From contig JABFRR010000010.1 of the NCBI GenBank assembly GCA_013141065.1, positions 78,164-142,163 on the forward strand: a stretch of 64,000 nucleotides of DNA, in the 5' to 3' direction. Both the position numbers and the translations under genes were made by a program. The notes under the pieces were generated by a model. The model had not been told where the DNA came from, made no database searches, and worked only from the letters and a program-made list of their open reading frames with translations. Within the stretch, counting starts at the first letter, position 1. Each line of letters opens with the position of its first letter. Below are positions 18,326-27,972 of this stretch, piece after piece. This DNA comes from Bacteriovoracaceae bacterium. Its GTDB lineage: Bacteria > Bdellovibrionota > Bacteriovoracia > Bacteriovoracales > Bacteriovoracaceae.

Positions 18326-19795
18326 ATGGCAAAAGTCAAAGAACAACTCACGCTGACTTATGATGATGTTTTAATCAAGCCATCATATTCTGAAAATCTG
18401 CCTTCGGAAACGATCACAGAGACGAAATTCTCAAGAAATATCAGTTTAAATATTCCTATTGTATCAGCTGCGATGGACACAGTTACTGAAGCCTCTTCAG
18501 CCATAGTTTTAGCTGAAGAAGGCGGCATCGGTGTTATACACAAAAATTTAACGGCCTATCGTCAAGCCGAAGAAGTCGAAAAAGTAAAAAAATTTGAAGC
18601 AGGAATGATTCTTAATCCAGTCAGTGTCGATGAAGAAACCACTTTAAGTTATGTCATGGATTTAAAAAATCAAAAAAAGATTACTGGTGTTTTAGTAGTT
18701 GATAAAAATAAAAAGCTTGTAGGGATTCTTACCAATCGCGATTTACAGCTTGAATCAAATTTTAATCAAAAAGTAAAAGATGTAATGACCAAGAAAGAAA
18801 AATTGGTAACAGCGGATCCCAAAATATCAGTCGATGAAGCAAAAAAACTTCTTCACAAACATCGAATTGAAAAACTTCCACTTGTGAGTTCAGATGGTCT
18901 GATAAAAGGACTCATTACAGTTAAGGACATATTAAAAACAATTACATTTCCCAACGCGAATAAAGATAATTTAGGTCGCTTAAGAGTCGCTGCAGCTATC
19001 GGAGTTGGTGATAAAGAATTTGAAAGAGCAAAAATTTTAGTTGAAGCTAACGTTGATGCACTTGTTGTTGATACGGCCCATGGTCACTCCAAAGGTGTGA
19101 TTGAGATGGTAAGACTTTTGAAAAAAACTTTTCCCAATGTTGATATCGTTGCAGGAAATATCGCAACGGCGAAAGCTTGCAAAGATTTAATTGATGCAGG
19201 TGTGGATGCAGTTAAAGTTGGTATCGGACCTGGGTCTATTTGCACAACAAGAGTTGTTGCAGGTATTGGTGTCCCTCAGTTTTCAGCCGTTCTCGAATGT
19301 GCAGAATACTGCCTTAAAGCGAATATTCCCTTAATCGCAGACGGTGGAATCAAACTCTCTGGAGATGTAGTTAAAGCACTTGCAGCAGGAGCGAGTTCAG
19401 TGATGATTGGTTCACTCTTTGCTGGTACTGATGAAGCGCCAGGCGAAATGGTACTTTATCAAGGTCGTGCCTATAAAGTGTATCGTGGCATGGGATCTCT
19501 TGGTGCGATGAGTTTGGGATCAAAAGATCGCTATGGGCAAGCTGCTGTAGAGGACTTAGGTAAACTTGTTCCGGAAGGAATTGAAGGACAGGTTCCATAT
19601 CGAGGATCTCTCTCTACAAATATTTTTCAACTCGTTGGTGGACTTCGTTCGGGAATGGGTTACGTGGGTGCCAAGAATCTGGAAGAATTATTTGAAAAAG
19701 CAGAATTTATTACAATATCAAATGCTTCATTAAAAGAAAGTCATCCTCATGATGTTTTTGTCACTAAAGAAGCACCTAATTATAGACTGAGTTAA
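18326..19795 (+). CDS. guaB: Inosine-5'-monophosphate dehydrogenase
   Basis: Oxidises IMP to XMP with NAD, the entry step to guanine nucleotides. The 489-residue protein has the TIM-barrel core split by two CBS domains (about 95-210; [35 protein letters not shown]) and the active-site loop [15 protein letters not shown] with the catalytic Cys near residue 306. It is preceded by a GAGAGAG ribosome site. Two bases separate its stop from the guaA start, so the pair is an operon. Full length and intact. Confidence 0.97.
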   Translation: MAKVKEQLTLTYDDVLIKPSYSENLPSETITETKFSRNISLNIPIVSAAMDTVTEASSAIVLAEEGGIGVIHKNLTAYRQAEEVEKVKKFEAGMILNPVSVDEETTLSYVMDLKNQKKITGVLVVDKNKKLVGILTNRDLQLESNFNQKVKDVMTKKEKLVTADPKISVDEAKKLLHKHRIEKLPLVSSDGLIKGLITVKDILKTITFPNANKDNLGRLRVAAAIGVGDKEFERAKILVEANVDALVVDTAHGHSKGVIEMVRLLKKTFPNVDIVAGNIATAKACKDLIDAGVDAVKVGIGPGSICTTRVVAGIGVPQFSAVLECAEYCLKANIPLIADGGIKLSGDVVKALAAGASSVMIGSLFAGTDEAPGEMVLYQGRAYKVYRGMGSLGAMSLGSKDRYGQAAVEDLGKLVPEGIEGQVPYRGSLSTNIFQLVGGLRSGMGYVGAKNLEELFEKAEFITISNASLKESHPHDVFVTKEAPNYRLS

Positions 19796-19797
19796 AT

Positions 19798-21360
19798 ATG
19801 TCACATAAATTTGATAAAAAAATTTGGATCATCGACTTCGGATCTCAATACACTCAATTAATCACGAGAAAATCTAGAGAATTAGGATTTTCAAGTGAAA
19901 TTCTCACCCTCGATGAGTGTCACAAAAGATTTAGCTCACAACATTTTCCAGACTGCTTAGTGCTTTCAGGTGGACCTCAATCAGTTTTTGAAGACACTTT
20001 TAATTATGATGTATTTTTTAAAAATCCCAAATTGCCCATATTAGGGATATGCTATGGGATGCAGCTTCTGGGAAAATATTTTGGCGGTGTTGTTGAGCGA
20101 GGCATAGTTGGTGAGTACGGGCACGCCGACATAACTTTTAAAGAAAACTTTATAATCCCTTCCACTCCACAAAAAATGAGTGTGTGGATGAGTCACTCTG
20201 ATCACATCAAAGAAGTACCAAAAGATTTTGATGTAATAATGGAAAGCTCAAATAAATTAGTTGCCGCCATTAAACATAAAAGTCAGCCAATCATGGGTCT
20301 TCAGTTTCATCCTGAAGTTGAGCACTCAAAGCATGGAAAGTCTTTGCTGGATTATTTTTATCAAAATATTGCAGGATTAAAACCGGATTGGAATAGCACT
20401 CAAATGTTAGAAGAGGCCATGGATTTAGTTTTACAAGTAGGAGATAAAAAAGTTCTTTGTGCTTTTTCAGGAGGTGTGGATTCTCTCGTTGCAGCTACAC
20501 TGGCACAAAGAGTGTTAGGAGATAATCTTCACTGTTTTTTTGTAGATAATGGTCTACTTCGAATTCAAGATTATTATCATATTGATTTATTAAAAAAAGA
20601 AACAAAACTGAATATTGAAATTATTGATGCAAAAGATATTTTTCTTGGAAGCTTAAAAGGCATTGATGATCCTGAAGAAAAAAGAAAAATTATAGGTAAA
20701 AAGTTTATCGAAGTTTTTGAAATAAAAGTCAAAGAATATGAAAGTTTGCACAATATTCATTTTGAATACTTACTTCAAGGGACATTATACCCAGATGTCA
20801 TTGAATCGATTTCTCCTCACATAAATGGTGGGAAGTCAGTAACAATCAAATCTCATCACAATGTAGGTGGACTTCCAGAAAGGATGAAATTAAAACTTTT
20901 GGAACCATTACGACATCTTTTTAAAGATGAAGTTAGAGAAATGGGTTTATCTCTCGATTTAAATCGTGACTGGGTCTATCGTCATCCTTTTCCAGGTCCT
21001 GGTCTTGGAGTTCGAATTTTAGGGGCCATTTCAACTCATGCAATAAAAGCAGTTCAAGAATCAGATCAAATTCTTTATGAAGAACTTTTGGAAGCCAAAC
21101 TCTATCATTCGACTTGGCAGGCTTTCACAGTTTTCTTACCGGTTAAAACTGTAGGTGTAAAAGGTGATGGGCGGGCCTATGAAAACGTAATATGCCTAAG
21201 AATGGTTAATTCGAGTGATGGCATGACGGCGAATTGGTCTCATTTTCCTCATGAATTTTTAGAAATTGTCTCAAGAAGAATCACCAATGAGGTGGCCGGA
21301 ATCACTCGTGTTGTTTATGACATCACTTCCAAACCACCTGGAACAATAGAATGGGAATGA
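19798..21360 (+). CDS. guaA: GMP synthase (glutamine-hydrolysing)
   Basis: Converts XMP to GMP using glutamine and ATP. The N-terminal class I amidotransferase has GICYGMQLL (nucleophile Cys near residue 83) and QFHPEVEHS (His/Glu near 170); the ATP-pyrophosphatase domain has SGGVDS (about 223); the C-terminal dimerisation domain ends in the normal KPPGTIEWE. The 520 residues match the family. An insertion sequence starts four bases after the stop codon, so any native terminator has been displaced, but the coding sequence is intact. Confidence 0.97.
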   Translation: MSHKFDKKIWIIDFGSQYTQLITRKSRELGFSSEILTLDECHKRFSSQHFPDCLVLSGGPQSVFEDTFNYDVFFKNPKLPILGICYGMQLLGKYFGGVVERGIVGEYGHADITFKENFIIPSTPQKMSVWMSHSDHIKEVPKDFDVIMESSNKLVAAIKHKSQPIMGLQFHPEVEHSKHGKSLLDYFYQNIAGLKPDWNSTQMLEEAMDLVLQVGDKKVLCAFSGGVDSLVAATLAQRVLGDNLHCFFVDNGLLRIQDYYHIDLLKKETKLNIEIIDAKDIFLGSLKGIDDPEEKRKIIGKKFIEVFEIKVKEYESLHNIHFEYLLQGTLYPDVIESISPHINGGKSVTIKSHHNVGGLPERMKLKLLEPLRHLFKDEVREMGLSLDLNRDWVYRHPFPGPGLGVRILGAISTHAIKAVQESDQILYEELLEAKLYHSTWQAFTVFLPVKTVGVKGDGRAYENVICLRMVNSSDGMTANWSHFPHEFLEIVSRRITNEVAGITRVVYDITSKPPGTIEWE

Positions 21361-21439
21361 GTTAGGGCTTGTCAAAAAATAAGTGATCATTCTTGAAATA
21401 ATATTTGGCCAATCGAAAAAGATATGATTTCATATTGAA

Positions 21440-22159
21440 GTGAATAAAAAACTTCAGGATGAATTAAAAATAAAACTATCAGGAGTACTTCCTGAACTCA
21501 ATGAGCGACAGCGGAGAATTTTGCTGGCGGCAGAAGCTGAGTCTATAGGCTACGGCGGAATAAAAATAATATCAGATATTTCTGGCGTTGCAGTATCAAC
21601 TATTCGGCGTGGAATTAAAGAACTAAAAAAGAAACCTAAAAAATTAATTTCAGTTCGTCGAGAAGGCGGTGGTCGTAAAAAATCTACTGAAACAAATCCC
21701 GAATTAACAAAGATTTTGCAAGAGATTATTGAACCAGAGACACGGGGTGATCCTGAAAATCCACTCCGATGGACTTGTAAAAGTGTAAGAAATATTTCCG
21801 ATGCTTTAAAAAAAGAAAAGTTGGATGTCTGTCATCAAACAGTAGCCTCAATACTTCATGATCTGGAATATAGTCTCCAAGGAAATAAAAAAACCAAAGA
21901 AGGCGCAGACAAACCAGACCGCAACAAGCAATTTCTTTATATTAATAAAATTGCAAAAAAATTTCTAAAGCACAATGATCCCGTAATATCAGTCGATGCT
22001 AAAAAGAAAGAATTAGTAGGGAATTATAAAAATGTTGGGAGGGAGTTGAGTAAAAAAGGAAAACCTGTTGAAGTTAACGGCCATGATTTTCCAGATAAAA
22101 AGTATCAAAAGCAGTACCATATGGAGTTTATGATATTGCAGATAATAAAGGCTGGGTGA
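21440..22159 (+). CDS. ISAzo13-family transposase, N-terminal frame
   Basis: First 239 residues of the transposase: a helix-turn-helix region (AVSTIRRGIKELKK, about residues 50-63), and the beginning of the catalytic core with VISVDAKKKELVGNYKNVGRE (about 186-206, first catalytic Asp). Homology to the family ends after HDFPDK; the protein then leaves the family frame and meets a stop 19 codons later. The continuation lies one frame back. GTG start. See the downstream frame and the note on the AAAAAG site at 22097-22102. Confidence 0.8.
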   Translation: MNKKLQDELKIKLSGVLPELNERQRRILLAAEAESIGYGGIKIISDISGVAVSTIRRGIKELKKKPKKLISVRREGGGRKKSTETNPELTKILQEIIEPETRGDPENPLRWTCKSVRNISDALKKEKLDVCHQTVASILHDLEYSLQGNKKTKEGADKPDRNKQFLYINKIAKKFLKHNDPVISVDAKKKELVGNYKNVGRELSKKGKPVEVNGHDFPDKKYQKQYHMEFMILQIIKAG

Positions 22160-22650
22160 ATGTTGGAATTAGTTCAGACACTGCGGAGTTTGCTGTTGAA
22201 AGCATTAGGCAGTGGTGGTTGAAAATGGGAATTAAGCGCTATCCAGATTCAAATAAATTATTAATATTTGCCGATGCTGGTGGAAGTAATGGTTATCGAT
22301 CGAGACTCTGGAAGAAAGAAGTGCAAAAACTTTCCAATAAAGAAAATCTTGAAATAACAGTCTGTCATTTTCCTCCAGGAACTAGTAAGTGGAACAAAAT
22401 AGAACATAGATTATTTTCTTTTATCAGTATAAACTGGAGAGGAAAACCATTACTTTCGTATGAAGTAATTATCAATTTAATTTCTTCTACAAAAACTAAA
22501 ACGGGGTTATCAGTTAAGGCCCGACTTGATAAGAAGACATATAAAAAGGGCATTGAAGTTACCAAGCAAGAAATGGAAAAAATAAATTTACTAAAACATT
22601 CTTTTCACGGCGAATGGAATTATACGATAAAACCCAACTCTAAATCTTGA
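22156..22650 (+). CDS. ISAzo13-family transposase, C-terminal frame
   Basis: Carries the rest of the catalytic core: LLIFADAGGSNGYRSRLWK (second Asp), HFPPGTSKWNKIEHRLFS (catalytic Glu) and the family ending HGEWNYTI. In the same frame, homology can be followed upstream to 22099 (KAVPYGVYDIADNKGWVNVGI), where a TAA at 22096 stops it. The real C-terminal part therefore begins at the -1 shift near 22100, not at the GTG at 22156. Either a programmed -1 frameshift joins the two frames, or the gene has a one-base deletion. Confidence 0.8.
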   Translation: MNVGISSDTAEFAVESIRQWWLKMGIKRYPDSNKLLIFADAGGSNGYRSRLWKKEVQKLSNKENLEITVCHFPPGTSKWNKIEHRLFSFISINWRGKPLLSYEVIINLISSTKTKTGLSVKARLDKKTYKKGIEVTKQEMEKINLLKHSFHGEWNYTIKPNSKS

Positions 22651-22696
22651 CTCAAGAATGAGCACTTATTTTTTGACAGGCCCTTAATTTGTTTAA

Positions 22697-23599
22697 TTAA
22701 GAATTAAAAAGTGAGAGTTGTTTAGATCTAGATTCACGTGTTGAGATGACTTCTCTAGTTTCATGTAAGAGCACTTCTCTTTTTGTGAAAGAGTCTTTAA
22801 ACGTTTCGATGACAAAAAAACTCATTTCAGGATATTTTTTCTTTAGGTCTCTCATTTCTTCAGTGATCAGTTCAACATTTTTATGATCATCATCACTCAT
22901 TCCGAAGCGGTGAAATGGTGAATAACCATATTCAGAAATGGCTTTTTCTACACTCGCTCTAATTGCATGCTTTTTTAATTCTGCCACTGATTGCTTGAAT
23001 TCTGTATCACCTAAGTCTTTTCTCACTTCTGGATTCGAAACAGGGTAGATACTGTGATAATTGGGTGCATGTGGAAGATAACCTGCTACAACAAGTTTAT
23101 TCACTCCTTCGATTATTGTCGTTGGGTGATGACCTCGGGCAGTGATGAGTGAAATAGGCCGATTGTTATAAGTCGCATGATAAAAATATTCCCAAGATGG
23201 TGCTTTCCAATGTGTATCGACTTCTTTTAAAGCTCGTTCGATGTCTTCGACGAATCCTTGTTTTTTTCCGGCCTTGATTTCTAAGGGATGTAGGTCTTTG
23301 TCTCTAAAGTGACGAAAAGAGCCATGAGCGTCGTTAAAATCCATATAATATTCTGTAAACGGACCACTGATGCCAATACGTTTATTTTCTTGAGCAAAAT
23401 CTCCGCTTGATAAAGCTAGTTCAGCACCTGATTTTTTATGGAAAATTATTATTGGTGTCGATAAAAAAGCTACATTGTCATCGAAATCAAAAAAATAAAA
23501 TGAACGCCCACCCAAATGAAAATTTCGATCGGCTTCTTTTGGGACACTGAAATCAAAACTCAATTGCCCTGGTAAATTTGAATTCTCTTTTTTCTTCAT
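22697..23599 (-). CDS. HAD-like phosphatase-fold protein, function unknown
   Basis: A 300-residue cytoplasmic protein. FYFFDFDDNVAFLST (about residue 33) resembles HAD motif I, ISLITARGHHPTTII (about 155) motif II, and RFGMSDDDHKNVELI (about 240) motif IV, so a HAD-type hydrolase is likely, though the spacing between motifs I and II is long. The termini (GQLSFDF at the start, SKQLSLFNS at the end) resemble beta-clamp-like QLSLF peptides, which is only suggestive. It lies three bases before the next minus-strand gene's end, forming a two-gene unit. No closer family recognised. Confidence 0.6.
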   Translation of the reverse strand: MKKKENSNLPGQLSFDFSVPKEADRNFHLGGRSFYFFDFDDNVAFLSTPIIIFHKKSGAELALSSGDFAQENKRIGISGPFTEYYMDFNDAHGSFRHFRDKDLHPLEIKAGKKQGFVEDIERALKEVDTHWKAPSWEYFYHATYNNRPISLITARGHHPTTIIEGVNKLVVAGYLPHAPNYHSIYPVSNPEVRKDLGDTEFKQSVAELKKHAIRASVEKAISEYGYSPFHRFGMSDDDHKNVELITEEMRDLKKKYPEMSFFVIETFKDSFTKREVLLHETREVISTRESRSKQLSLFNS

Positions 23600-23602
23600 T
23601 TG

Positions 23603-24211
23603 TTACAAATCTGTTACCATTTTAGAAAGCTCAATTATTTCTTTTGAAAATAATTTTTTATTTATTGATTCACCTTTTTTTCTTTTGATTTCTACTAAGT
23701 TGGTTAAGCAAAGTGCTCTGACTGGAGTGGGACTTTCATTATTTAGCGCACATATTTGATAAAAACCTGCTGCCAAATCTTCATAAGACTCATGAATTTT
23801 AATGACTTCTTTAATTAGGCCTAATTCTTTGCCTGCTTGAAGCACTGGTGCAGGAGTGTGGTGAAGTGCCTCGATTGGAATTTTTTTAATATCAGAGAGT
23901 TTAGGAAGACGTGATGCCACTTCTTTAAGTAGATGAGAAAATTGATCTTCAGTCATCGTTTGAATTTCATTTTCTGTATAGAATCTTTCTTGAGATAAAA
24001 CACTCGAATCAAAATCTACTCTTTCTGTCATACCAGAAGAATTATCGATTGAAGCCTTTGTTAATTTTTCTAAAGTCTTATTGTTCGTCAACTGGTTTTC
24101 TAAAAAACTTTGTTGCTTTTTTGATTGAAGATTGCGGTAAGTCGAAACTCCTGCCAATATTAGCGCAGATGCAGCAAGGAGCACGATCGTTTTATATTGT
24201 GAATTTTTCAT
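23603..24211 (-). CDS. Membrane-anchored protein, function unknown
   Basis: One N-terminal membrane helix (TIVLLAASALILAGVSTY) followed by a mostly helical, charged domain facing the periplasm; two cysteines near the C-terminus (ICALNN, RALCLTN). The start at ATG 24211 is chosen over an upstream in-frame start at 24289 because it has an AAGG-type ribosome site and puts the hydrophobic helix right at the N-terminus. It is followed by the HAD-like gene and faces dnaE across a divergent gap. Family not recognised. Confidence 0.55.
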   Translation of the reverse strand: MKNSQYKTIVLLAASALILAGVSTYRNLQSKKQQSFLENQLTNNKTLEKLTKASIDNSSGMTERVDFDSSVLSQERFYTENEIQTMTEDQFSHLLKEVASRLPKLSDIKKIPIEALHHTPAPVLQAGKELGLIKEVIKIHESYEDLAAGFYQICALNNESPTPVRALCLTNLVEIKRKKGESINKKLFSKEIIELSKMVTDL

Positions 24212-24378
24212 GGACCTAACCTTTTTTATACAAATTTCCAGTAGTTTACGCCAAAAGTCAAAACCCCGCAATTTCCTTTGAAAAACCATGTAAAAAACAC
24301 CTCAATTTAAGCTTACATAAGTGAAGGGATAATGCTTAAATTTCAATAATACACACACCTTTTTGGGAGATGGGCAAT

Positions 24379-27300
24379 ATGTCCTTTCTAGAGACACATT
24401 CTGATAGTTTTGTTCATCTACATTTACACACACAATACTCACTTTTGGACGGAGCGATTCGTTTAAAAGACTTAATTAAAAGGGCCAAAGAATTAGGTGT
24501 ACCGGCTGTTGCACAAACAGACCATGGAAACATGTTTGGAGCAATTGATTTTTATACTCAATGCAAAGCTGCTGGCATAAAACCGATACTTGGTTCGGAA
24601 ATTTACTTTACGCCAGGTTCCCGCTTTGAAAAAGGGGCCTTAAAAAAACAAAAAGTTGTCGGTAGCCAAGATGAGATGGAATCGCGTCACCAGATACATC
24701 ACTTGATCCTTTTGTGTAAAAATGAAAAAGGTTATCAAAATTTATGTAAATTATTATCACGTGCTTATATGGAAGGATTTTATTATAAACCTCGCGCCGA
24801 TTATGAATTATTGCGAGAATTTTCTGAAGGCTTAATTTGTACGACTGCGTGCTTGAAAGGTGAAGTTGGTTATAACTTTTTTTCAGATCAAGATGACAGG
24901 GCGATTAAGGCAATCGAAAAATTAAAAGATCTTTTTGGTGATGATTTTTATCTAGAGATTCAAGAAAATGGTATTCCCGAGCAAGTTCCTGTTAATCGAA
25001 AAGTCATCGAGTATGCGAGGGCCAATAATGTTAACTTGATTGCAACTAATGATTGTCATTATCTCACTCGAGAAGATGCGGCTGCTCAAGAGGTTTTACT
25101 TTGTGTCCAAACTGGTAAAACACTTCAAGATGAACAAAGAATGCGTCTTACGACCAATGAGTTTTTTTATAAAACACCAAAGGAAATGCGTGAAGCTTTT
25201 CATTATGCTCCGGATGCATGCGATAATACTTTGCTTGTGGCAGATAAATGTAATGTTGAATTTAATTGGAAGGATGAAAAGGGAAATCAAGTTTACCATT
25301 TGCCAGATTATCCAATCACTACAGATGAATCTCCAGCTGATTATTTTAGACGCGAGGCCCGTGAAGGTTTAGCCTTAAGATTTGCTGGCCCTCATTTTGT
25401 CAAATTACGTGAAAAAGAAAATTGGGAATCAGAAATAAAGCCACAATACATTGAGCGACTTGAAGGCGAATTATCAATGATTGTTCAAATGGGCTTTCCC
25501 GGTTACTTTCTGATCGTTTCGGACTTCATCAAATGGGCTAAGACCAATGGCTGTCCAGTGGGCCCAGGGCGAGGCTCAGGAGCCGGCTCAATCGTTGCTT
25601 ACGCGCTAGATATTACGAACGTTGATCCAATTCCATTTAACTTACTTTTTGAAAGATTTATAAATCCTGAACGTGTATCGATGCCGGATTTTGATGTTGA
25701 TTTTTGCCAAGATAATCGCCACCGAGTTATTGAATACGTTACAAAAAAATACGGAGAAGACCGAGTCGGGCAAATAATTACATTCGGTAAATTACAAGCT
25801 AAAGCCGTTATTAAAGACGTCTCAAGAGTATTTGGACTCACTTTTGGTGAGGCCGATGTCATTTCTAAATTAATTCCAGAAGAATTAAAAATGACAATCG
25901 ATAAAGCTCTTGAACTAGAGCCAAAATTAACTGAGCTTATGGACTCTGATCCAAGAGTCAAACAAGTTATCAACATTTCTAGACGCCTAGAAGGACTACT
26001 TCGCCATGCTTCGATTCATGCTGCCGGAGTCATCATTACCAATTTACCTCTCGTCAATTACTGTCCACTATTTAAGGGGCGTGAAGGTGAAAAAGTTATT
26101 CAATTTGATAAAGATTTTTCTGAAAAAATTGGCCTCGTCAAATTCGATTTTTTGGGTCTTAAAACTCTGACTGTAATTGAAAACGCTACAAAGTTTATTA
26201 AGCGAGATAAAGATCCGATTTTTGATATTGAAACTATTGACTTAGAAGACCCAAAAGTTTTTGAGTTTATTTCCAAAGGTGAAACGGTTGGTGTTTTTCA
26301 GCTTGAATCTTCTGGAATGATAGATTTGTGTAAGCGAATCGCCCCTGGATCTATTGACGATATTTCAGCGATCAATGCTCTCTATAGGCCAGGGCCCCTA
26401 GAGTCAGGGATGGTAGATGAATTTATTGAAATTAAGCATGGAAGAAAGCAAACTCAATATCCTTTTGCTTCTCTTGAAGCCGTTTTAAAAGACACTTATG
26501 GTGTCATTATCTATCAAGAGCAAGTTATGAACGTTGCTCGAATTGTAGCCGGTTATTCTCTGGGACAAGCGGACATGTTACGTCGGGCCATGGGAAAGAA
26601 GAAAGCAGATGAAATGGCCCACCATAGAGAAATCTTTTTAAAAGGGGCTGCAGAAAGATCATATGACACTGCTAAGGCCAATGATTTATTTGATAAGATG
26701 GAAAAATTTGCGGAGTACGGATTTAATAAATCTCATGCGGTAGCTTACTCTGTTATTTCTTACCAAACGGCCTGGTTAAAATATTATTATCCTGCTGAGT
26801 TTTTTGCAGCTCTTTTAAGTTCAGAACTTGGAAGCATGGATAAAGTGACTCAATATATAAGTGATGCCAAGCATTTTGATATTGAAGTTCTTCCTCCAGA
26901 TGTGAATGAGTCACTGTGGCCATTTAACGTTGTAGGAAAAAATATTCGTTTTGGTATGGGGGCAGTTAAAAATGTTGGCGAAAATGCAGTTGAAGAAATT
27001 GTTAGAGAAAGAACTTCCAAAGGCCCTTTTACTGGTTTTTTAAACTTTTGCGAGAGAGTGAACTTAAAGATTATCAACACTCGTGTTTTTGAATCTCTCA
27101 TCAAAGTTGGGGCATTCGACGAATGCGAAAAGATGAACAGAAAGACACTCTTAGAAAATTTAGAAATGATAATTGCCTATTGTAAAAAACGCCAAGAAGA
27201 AGCGTCTTTAGGATTAGTATCACTATTTGATCTTGGTGAAGCTGAAATGTCCCAAACTGCAGAATCCAATTTGGATATTCAAGTCGTTTCTGACTTTGAT

Positions 27301-27972
27301 GATTTAGAAAAATTGAGTCACGAAGCAGAGTTAATGGGTATTTATATTTCAGGTCACCCTCTTGATCGTTATAAAAATTTAATGGAAGAATTAGCAACTA
27401 TGTCAGTTGTGAAGGTTCAAGAATTTTTAGGTTCAGATCAAAAACGTTCAATGTCACTTGCTGGTCAAATAACTGCCAGAAAAAACATTATGACGAAAAA
27501 AGGTGATAAAATGTGTTTTGCTCAGCTTGAAGACCTGAGCGGAAAAATTGAATGTATTATCTTTCCTAAAGTTTTCGCAGAATATGAACTTATTTTAAAC
27601 TCGGATGAACCAGTATTAATCGAAGGGTACGTCAATCTGCAAGAAAATCCTCGTAAGATTTTTGCTGAAAAGATTTTGAAATTAAAAGAGCATTCAGAAA
27701 ATAAAATTACCGGTGTAAGAATAAATGTTGATTTGAGTGACTTAACCGAAGTTAAACTTAATAAACTCCGCCAAGTTCTTCTTTCTTACCGAGGAGCGAC
27801 TCCAATGCATATGATTTTTGAGGGCCCTGGTGGAAAAGCTCGTTTACCACTCGGAGATGAATTTCTCATTAATCCTACTCCGCAAATGGCCCATCAAATA
27901 AATGAAGTCTTTAATCGTGATGCTGTAAAATTTATAGTTGATGGAAGACTAGAGGATGTACATGTTCAATAA
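24379..27972 (+). CDS. dnaE: DNA polymerase III alpha subunit
   Basis: Catalytic subunit of the chromosomal replicase. The N-terminal PHP domain begins with VHLHLHTQYSLLDGAIRL; the polymerase core has PVGPGRGSGAGSIVAYALD (about residue 395) and the acidic motif PDFDVDF (about 436), with further palm/finger segments such as ALYRPGPLESGM; the C-terminal part includes helix-hairpin-helix and OB-fold regions. About 1197 residues, normal for DnaE1. The ATG at 24379 is chosen because the GGGAG site at 24365-24369 is ten bases away; an ATG at 24370 abuts it. Intact. Confidence 0.96.
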   Translation: MSFLETHSDSFVHLHLHTQYSLLDGAIRLKDLIKRAKELGVPAVAQTDHGNMFGAIDFYTQCKAAGIKPILGSEIYFTPGSRFEKGALKKQKVVGSQDEMESRHQIHHLILLCKNEKGYQNLCKLLSRAYMEGFYYKPRADYELLREFSEGLICTTACLKGEVGYNFFSDQDDRAIKAIEKLKDLFGDDFYLEIQENGIPEQVPVNRKVIEYARANNVNLIATNDCHYLTREDAAAQEVLLCVQTGKTLQDEQRMRLTTNEFFYKTPKEMREAFHYAPDACDNTLLVADKCNVEFNWKDEKGNQVYHLPDYPITTDESPADYFRREAREGLALRFAGPHFVKLREKENWESEIKPQYIERLEGELSMIVQMGFPGYFLIVSDFIKWAKTNGCPVGPGRGSGAGSIVAYALDITNVDPIPFNLLFERFINPERVSMPDFDVDFCQDNRHRVIEYVTKKYGEDRVGQIITFGKLQAKAVIKDVSRVFGLTFGEADVISKLIPEELKMTIDKALELEPKLTELMDSDPRVKQVINISRRLEGLLRHASIHAAGVIITNLPLVNYCPLFKGREGEKVIQFDKDFSEKIGLVKFDFLGLKTLTVIENATKFIKRDKDPIFDIETIDLEDPKVFEFISKGETVGVFQLESSGMIDLCKRIAPGSIDDISAINALYRPGPLESGMVDEFIEIKHGRKQTQYPFASLEAVLKDTYGVIIYQEQVMNVARIVAGYSLGQADMLRRAMGKKKADEMAHHREIFLKGAAERSYDTAKANDLFDKMEKFAEYGFNKSHAVAYSVISYQTAWLKYYYPAEFFAALLSSELGSMDKVTQYISDAKHFDIEVLPPDVNESLWPFNVVGKNIRFGMGAVKNVGENAVEEIVRERTSKGPFTGFLNFCERVNLKIINTRVFESLIKVGAFDECEKMNRKTLLENLEMIIAYCKKRQEEASLGLVSLFDLGEAEMSQTAESNLDIQVVSDFDDLEKLSHEAELMGIYISGHPLDRYKNLMEELATMSVVKVQEFLGSDQKRSMSLAGQITARKNIMTKKGDKMCFAQLEDLSGKIECIIFPKVFAEYELILNSDEPVLIEGYVNLQENPRKIFAEKILKLKEHSENKITGVRINVDLSDLTEVKLNKLRQVLLSYRGATPMHMIFEGPGGKARLPLGDEFLINPTPQMAHQINEVFNRDAVKFIVDGRLEDVHVQ

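Larger units (their letters stand above)
21365..22683 (+). mobile_element. ISAzo13-family insertion sequence with TTA target duplication
   Basis: A 1319-base element with 32-base terminal inverted repeats at 21365-21396 and 22652-22683, identical at 30 of 32 positions, starting GGGCTTGTCAAAAAATAAG on the left and GGGCCTGTCAAAAAATAAG on the right (read inward). The flanks carry a three-base direct repeat TTA (21362-21364 and 22684-22686), which I recall as the usual size for this family. It holds one transposase in two overlapping frames. The near-identical ends suggest a recent insertion. Confidence 0.88.
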
